Shown here: positions 8,739-11,967 of the stretch, piece after piece
Position numbering within the stretch: position 1 is the first letter of the stretch
How the letters are laid out: every line of letters starts with the position of its first letter
DNA from: Candidatus Albibeggiatoa sp. nov. BB20
GTDB taxonomy: Bacteria; Pseudomonadota; Gammaproteobacteria; Beggiatoales; Beggiatoaceae
Length of the DNA: 11,967 bases
Direction of reading: 5' to 3'
NCBI GenBank assembly: GCA_016744725.1
Contig: JADGDW010000042.1
Location: 16,214-28,180 of the forward strand
Translations under genes and position numbers: made by a program
Notes under the pieces: model-generated
The model's database searches: none
Told to the model about the DNA's origin: nothing
The model's input: the letters and a program-made list of their open reading frames with translations, nothing else

Positions 8739-9598
8739 TTGAGTGGTGCACCTAAAATTAAAGGTAGTCCATTAGTGCCTTGATTACCAAAGATAAGCAC
8801 TTTTGCATTTTCTGATTCAGATAGCTCTGCCGTCGCTTTAATACCTTGCCAAGTCAACATTTTATCATCCAAAGTTTCTGCAATAATACGTTGGTAGTCT
8901 TTAATACCTTCTGCTTCGATTCGTTTACGATCTGCTTCTTGTTTTTCGCGTTCCAGAATATAAATATAGGATTTATATTGTTCTTCATAGACTAATTTAT
9001 CTTCAATGGATTTGGCCACAGGTTCAGGTAAGTCTAGGCTACGAATAATAATGTCACTGATCCGTACATATTTACGGCCTGTTTCTTCCAATGCTAAAAC
9101 GATAATATTACTTAAAACACCTTCTTTATTCGTATAAATATCTTCGGGGGTATATTTACCAATATTACGCCTCATCACCGACTCAATCTGCGGAATAATA
9201 ATTTTATTCACATAGTCTGGGCCAATCTTTTGATGCAGTACCCCAATCAGTTCATATTCTGGGTGGAAACGAATCGCAATTTTTAAATACACGGGTAAAC
9301 CTTGATTAGTCAGTACTTTAAATTGATGTTTGACTAATTGTACCCGCGCATCATAAATGTGCATGATGTCCCATGGAAAAATGATATGTAGTCCTTCTGG
9401 ATACACATAATCAGTCACTGTACCAATCGTAAAGCGTTTATATAACACACCCGCTTCACCCCCATTAATAGTGATAAAAATACGTGGCCATAAAAAAACG
9501 ACCAACAAAGTTGTAATCATTGAAATAACAACAATATAAGGTATATTTTCTTGTATCCAAACACGAGCTCTACGTTTTGTACGCGCTACTGATACCAC
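8735..9598 (-). CDS. SPFH/Band 7 (prohibitin-family) membrane protein
   Basis: 287-residue protein. A basic N-terminus (RTKRRAR, 6-12) is followed by one transmembrane helix (about 19-37), an SPFH/Band 7 domain (about 42-215) and a charged coiled-coil segment (about 205-250). The C-terminus NAKVLIFGNQGTNGLPLIL is typical of prohibitin-like proteins. Positive charges before the helix predict the SPFH domain on the periplasmic side, as in HflK/HflC. The family forms large ring or cage oligomers that organise membrane proteins or restrain the FtsH protease. The start is a GTG at 9598, fixed by a strong GGAGG 5 bases upstream; an ATG two bases earlier is out of frame and soon stops. It is the first gene of an operon with the lipoprotein and the small membrane protein. 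It is not paired with an hflK-like gene, so I do not call it hflC. Confidence 0.9.
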   Translation of the reverse strand: MVSVARTKRRARVWIQENIPYIVVISMITTLLVVFLWPRIFITINGGEAGVLYKRFTIGTVTDYVYPEGLHIIFPWDIMHIYDARVQLVKHQFKVLTNQGLPVYLKIAIRFHPEYELIGVLHQKIGPDYVNKIIIPQIESVMRRNIGKYTPEDIYTNKEGVLSNIIVLALEETGRKYVRISDIIIRSLDLPEPVAKSIEDKLVYEEQYKSYIYILEREKQEADRKRIEAEGIKDYQRIIAETLDDKMLTWQGIKATAELSESENAKVLIFGNQGTNGLPLILGAPLK

Positions 9599-9603
9599 AT
9601 TGA

Positions 9604-9608
9604 CCTCC
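9604..9608 (-). promoter_or_regulatory. Strong ribosome binding site for a GTG start
   Basis: GGAGG on the minus strand, 5 bases before the GTG at 9598. It decides the start of the SPFH gene and rejects the overlapping out-of-frame ATG at 9600. Confidence 0.85.
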
Positions 9609-9611
9609 GCT

Positions 9612-9683
9612 ATAACTCATCTAAAATGCTTGCCATTTTTGGTAGCTTATTCTAAATAATTAGAATCATTTTAGATGAATAAC
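9612..9683. mobile_element. 62-bp MITE-like element with 12-bp inverted ends and 5-bp direct repeats
   Basis: Perfect 12-bp inverted repeats, TCATCTAAAATG (9617-9628) and CATTTTAGATGA (9667-9678), bound a 62-bp segment. The same five bases, ATAAC, flank it directly on both sides (9612-9616 and 9679-9683), as a target-site duplication would. Inside are two further hairpins: ATTCTAA/TTAGAAT (9649-9655, 9660-9666) and an imperfect GCT..CCA/TGG..AGC pairing (about 9628-9646). As RNA the whole would fold into a three-way junction ending just before the SPFH ribosome binding site. It has no coding capacity, so it would need a transposase supplied elsewhere. The alternative is a native structured leader with a chance 5-bp repeat. 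The symmetry is certain; the mobile origin is inferred. Confidence 0.5.
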
Positions 9684-9942
9684 TGCTTTTCCTAGAATAT
9701 TAAACCGCAATTATAGCAAGATTATAATCGATGATTAGGATAGTTTTTGCTAGTTTAAAATTTTTGATTTTGATGCGTAAAACAGCAAGCGGTTTTTCAC
9801 AGCAATATTGTTTAAGAAATCAAGCAAAAGAAAGTCTGTTTAATCTAAATTTTTTCTCAAAATAAATCTGATTCAATAGCGTTATTGCATCGTTTAAAAT
9901 CAAATGGCTACTATAGATATTGCAACCTTAAAAAACAAAGAG
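9684..9942. other. Noncoding stretch upstream of the SPFH operon
   Basis: No gene is supported in these 259 bases. They hold the promoter candidate described separately and a 10-bp palindrome, GATTATAATC (9720-9729), just upstream of it. A 44-codon plus-strand frame from 9731 to 9865 lacks a ribosome binding site and any recognisable feature. The right part may include the old end of the decayed insertion sequence beyond 9943, but I could not find a convincing terminal repeat. Confidence 0.5.
9710..9718 (-). promoter_or_regulatory. Extended -10 promoter candidate for the SPFH operon
   Basis: On the minus strand TGCTATAAT is a perfect extended -10 box (TGnTATAAT) with no good -35 hexamer at 16-18 bases, as such promoters tolerate. 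Transcription would begin near 9703 and give a leader of about 105 bases that carries the whole 62-bp inverted-repeat element before the SPFH start. The GATTATAATC palindrome lies directly upstream and could be a regulator site. Confidence 0.4.
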
Positions 9943-10330
9943 TTAGCGATTAAAATTAAAATCTCACAATTCAGCACAAGTAGCAGAAATTTTATCATAT
10001 AAATCAGTATTATGAATGCGAATGTGTTCCATGATAATCCGATAGCTCAGCTTGGTAGTGTTGTATGTCCAAGAAATTCTATTCCAAGAATTAATATGTC
10101 AAGCAGAGCTTGAAAGACAGGCATGACCAAATAAAATTTAGTAATGAGCATGTTTTCTAATTTTTGTTCTCCAGTCAAGTGAGCCATTTCTGGTTTTTTT
10201 ATGAGGAATGTTGAGCTTAAGATGGGGATAATTTTTAGCAAAACCTGAAAAACCTAAAGCCCAATTCAGAGATTTGCTAATACCGTCTAATTCACAGATA
10301 ATTGCCCACTGCTCATTGCTAATTGAATCG
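9943..10330 (-). pseudogene. Decayed IS5-type (DDE_Tnp_4-like) transposase remnant, C-terminal part
   Basis: Minus-strand pieces in two frames line up with the C-terminal half of IS5-group transposases. The first frame gives GFSGFAKNYPHLKLNIPHKK (about 10193-10252). The conserved continuation KPEMAHLTGEQKLEN appears only in another frame (about 10152-10196), switching at a run of seven A on the coding strand near 10194-10200. The first frame resumes further on with YRIIMEHIRIHNTDLYDKISATCAEL, a family-like C-terminus. There it is cut by a TGA where tryptophan is expected, before a final TAA at 9943. The Asp usually preceding GF.G reads Ala. The N-terminal half is missing, and the remnant abuts the start of mreC. 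It is inactive. Family assignment rests on remembered motifs, so the IS subgroup is uncertain. Confidence 0.6.
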
Positions 10331-10332
10331 TC

Positions 10333-11217
10333 ATGGATGAAGGCATAAAACAACAGATTATTCACCCTTTGTTTACCCGAGGCCCATCACCAACCCTGCG
10401 CTTGTTTATATTTTTTAACTTATCGCTGATATTGATGATGGTTGACCACCGCTTGGGTTACTTAGAAACAGTACGTTCTCAACTTTCACTGATGGTATAT
10501 CCCATTCAATATATGGTGGATTTACCTGTAAAAGTGGGTAGTTGGATGTCAGAAAGCTTACATTCACGAGTTGAATTACTAGAGCAAAAAAATAGGCTTC
10601 AGGCTGAAAACCAAGAATTAAAACTCAAATTATTACGTTATCAAGATTTAAAAAATGAAAACGATCGGCTGCGTACTTTACTAAATTCATCAAAACGGGT
10701 TGTGGCAAAAACCTTAGTCGCTGAAATTCTATCGGTAAAAGTTGACCCTTTTCGACGTAAATTAGCGATTGATAAAGGCAATTATCATGGTGTATTTAAA
10801 GGGCAGGCGATTGTAGATGCACATGGCGTTATGGGACAGGTGATACATGTGAATTATATGACCAGCACCGTGTTATTAATCACTGACCCGCACCATGCGT
10901 TACCAATTGAAATCAGTCGCACAGGTGAGCGTAGTATTGCGGAAGGCTTAGGCGCAGTAAACCGTTTAGCATTGCTCTATTTAGCCAATAATGCCGATAT
11001 TAAAATTGGGGATGAACTAGTCACTTCAGGCTTGGGTGGACAATTTCCTAAAGGCTATCCTGTCGGTAAAATTGTTGAAATTAATCCAGATATTGGCCAA
11101 TCTTATGCGCAAGTACAAGCTGTACCTTCCGCATGGTTTGAGCGTAACCGAGAGGTGCTACTCATATGGTCAGAGCCAACAGTATTGAACCCTGAAGAAA
11201 GTGAGATAGCTGAATAA
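10333..11217 (+). CDS. mreC: Rod shape-determining protein MreC
   Basis: Inner-membrane scaffold of the elongasome, linking MreB filaments to MreD, RodA/PBP2 and peptidoglycan synthesis along the cell side wall. Residues 12-20 carry the gammaproteobacterial signature PLFTRGPSP, followed by a transmembrane helix (about 22-38). A periplasmic coiled coil (about 72-115, LEQKNRLQAENQEL...) leads into the two-lobed beta-barrel domain (about 120-285) with TDPHHALPIEISR and VTSGLGGQFPKGYPVG. At 294 residues it is full length, lacking only the variable tail of the E. coli protein. The start is unusual: the family normally begins one or two residues before PLF, where this gene has ATT (10360). The only ATG, at 10333, adds about nine residues and has no Shine-Dalgarno. 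Upstream is a transposase remnant instead of mreB; downstream is a phage-type integrase instead of mreD. Expression may depend on an unseen or acquired promoter. Confidence 0.93.
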   Translation: MDEGIKQQIIHPLFTRGPSPTLRLFIFFNLSLILMMVDHRLGYLETVRSQLSLMVYPIQYMVDLPVKVGSWMSESLHSRVELLEQKNRLQAENQELKLKLLRYQDLKNENDRLRTLLNSSKRVVAKTLVAEILSVKVDPFRRKLAIDKGNYHGVFKGQAIVDAHGVMGQVIHVNYMTSTVLLITDPHHALPIEISRTGERSIAEGLGAVNRLALLYLANNADIKIGDELVTSGLGGQFPKGYPVGKIVEINPDIGQSYAQVQAVPSAWFERNREVLLIWSEPTVLNPEESEIAE

Positions 11218-11317
11218 TCTTAAATAATTGGCTATACTATTTAATAATTATAAATTACCAAAAATGTGTAATAGATTAATTTTATTTAATTATTTTGATA
11301 TTTAAAAGTTGCTTTTG
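11218..11317. other. mreC/integrase gap, possible attachment-site junction
   Basis: About 100 very AT-rich bases between the converging 3' ends of mreC and the integrase. P2-type integrase genes lie with their 3' end beside the attachment site, so a chromosome-prophage junction would be expected here or in the last codons of int. Only one copy of any att core can lie in this window, so the core cannot be defined. No clear terminator with a GC stem is present. Confidence 0.3.
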
Positions 11318-11967
11318 TCACAAAATAGTCAACGGATTTAAAGTTTTAGCCTGTTCAAGATGTTCAGGCGAATATTGTGCGTAAATCATGGTCATCTTCA
11401 TGTCGCTGTGCCCTAAGATTTCTTTTAACGCAAGAATATTTCCGCCGTTGGCAATAAAATAAGTTGCAAAAGTATGCCTCAATACGTGGCTGGCTTGATT
11501 ATCTCTTACCTTAAAACTGCACTTTTTTAGAGTTCTTCTAAATATGTGGTAGCTTTTTCTAAACAATTGCTCATTAGAGTTATTTTTTAGTTCTTCGCAC
11601 AATTCACTGCTTAATGGTACAGTGCGATTTCTACCACCTTTAGTATTGATGAAAGTGATGCGGTCATTGCCAACTTGAGATTTAGTCAGATTTTCTACCT
11701 CTGACCATCTTGCTCCAGTGGCTAAACAAATCTTAGTAATTTTAACTGCGCTTTTATTTCTGGACTGTTCTAACTTTTCCAGCAATTCCTTAATTTCTTC
11801 GGTTGATAGATGTCGTCTTTCTAATTCCTTCGTTTTTAAAGGTTTAATTGCCTTTACAGGGTTATCCTGCGCCCATTTTTTGAGATTAATTAATTGATTA
11901 AACATGATTTCCAAGTAATTTATATACTTGTTTATACTGGTTTTTTTCATGTTATTTTCTAAATAAA
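11318..11967 (-). CDS. P2-like tyrosine integrase, 5' end beyond the window
   Basis: Site-specific tyrosine recombinase that would integrate and excise a temperate phage or related island. The visible C-terminal part carries the end of the SAM-like core-binding domain (KTSINKYINYLEIMF...WAQDNPV) and the complete catalytic domain. Numbered from the ATG at 11950, the catalytic residues are Arg81 (GARWSE), Lys104 (TKGGRNR), His155 and Arg158 (HVLRH), His181 (LGHSD) and Tyr190, all intact. NGGNILALKEILGH and YAQYSPEHLEQAKTLNPL strongly resemble phage P2 integrase, a protein of about 337 residues. The frame stays open past the ATG at 11950 to the window edge, and that ATG lies inside the core-binding domain with no good ribosome binding site. 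About 120 N-terminal residues are therefore expected outside. It suggests that a prophage or island continues to the right. Confidence 0.88.
   Translation of the reverse strand, partial: YLENNMKKTSINKYINYLEIMFNQLINLKKWAQDNPVKAIKPLKTKELERRHLSTEEIKELLEKLEQSRNKSAVKITKICLATGARWSEVENLTKSQVGNDRITFINTKGGRNRTVPLSSELCEELKNNSNEQLFRKSYHIFRRTLKKCSFKVRDNQASHVLRHTFATYFIANGGNILALKEILGHSDMKMTMIYAQYSPEHLEQAKTLNPLTIL

Noticed and set aside
7807..8742. Two plus-strand open frames (7807-8061 and 8494-8742) opposite the lipoprotein gene
   Set aside because: They are antisense shadows of a well-supported coding gene, with no family signature or ribosome binding site.
9731..9865. 44-codon plus-strand frame upstream of the SPFH operon
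   Set aside because: It has no ribosome binding site, low-complexity AT-driven composition and no recognisable motif, and it overlaps the promoter region of the opposite operon.
10194..10200. Run of seven T (A on the coding strand) as a programmed frameshift site of a live transposase
   Set aside because: Both frames are further broken by stops downstream and the N-terminal half is absent, so decay by a single-base insertion is the simpler reading.
11222..11295. AAATAATT/AATTATTT inverted match after mreC as a terminator
   Set aside because: The arms are 58 bases apart and pure AT; such matches are expected by chance in this composition.

Overview
The window comes from an AT-rich bacterium, most likely a gammaproteobacterium. 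A giant protein fusing a Ser/Thr kinase, an AAA ATPase and a hybrid histidine kinase is typical of filamentous or behaviourally complex bacteria (cyanobacteria, Beggiatoa-like sulfur oxidisers, myxobacteria). The MreC protein has the gammaproteobacterial N-terminal signature, and a P2-like phage integrase is present. A Beggiatoaceae/Thiotrichales-like host is a reasonable inference from these families but is not proven by the sequence.

Left half (98-6214, + strand): one gene encodes a protein of about 2038 residues. It combines a Ser/Thr-kinase-like domain, a STAND/AAA-type ATPase, a long helical repeat region, a GAF domain, a coiled coil, a complete histidine kinase, a degenerate receiver and an intact receiver. 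It converges with a minus-strand gene for a Dph6-like ATP pyrophosphatase-family protein (6453-7139), whose nucleotide-loop motif is altered.

Middle (7279-9598, - strand): three tightly packed genes look like one operon. In transcription order they are a membrane-anchored SPFH/prohibitin-family protein (GTG start, strong Shine-Dalgarno), a lipoprotein of the branched-chain-amino-acid-type periplasmic binding family (4-base overlap), and a 57-residue two-helix membrane protein (8-base gap). No transporter permease or ATPase genes accompany the binding protein. I consider this module the best candidate for an undescribed membrane system. Its leader holds a 62-bp element with perfect 12-bp terminal inverted repeats and flanking 5-bp direct repeats, which looks like a tiny MITE and would fold as a three-way junction in the mRNA.

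Right part (9679-11967): about 650 bases hold no intact gene, only a promoter candidate and a frameshifted remnant of an IS5-type transposase. Next comes a complete mreC (+) without mreB upstream or mreD downstream, and with an unusual 5' end. At the right edge is a 5'-incomplete P2-like tyrosine integrase (-). P2-type integrases lie with their 3' end next to the attachment site, so the mreC/int gap is a plausible chromosome-prophage junction. The mre cluster appears to have been broken on both sides by mobile DNA.
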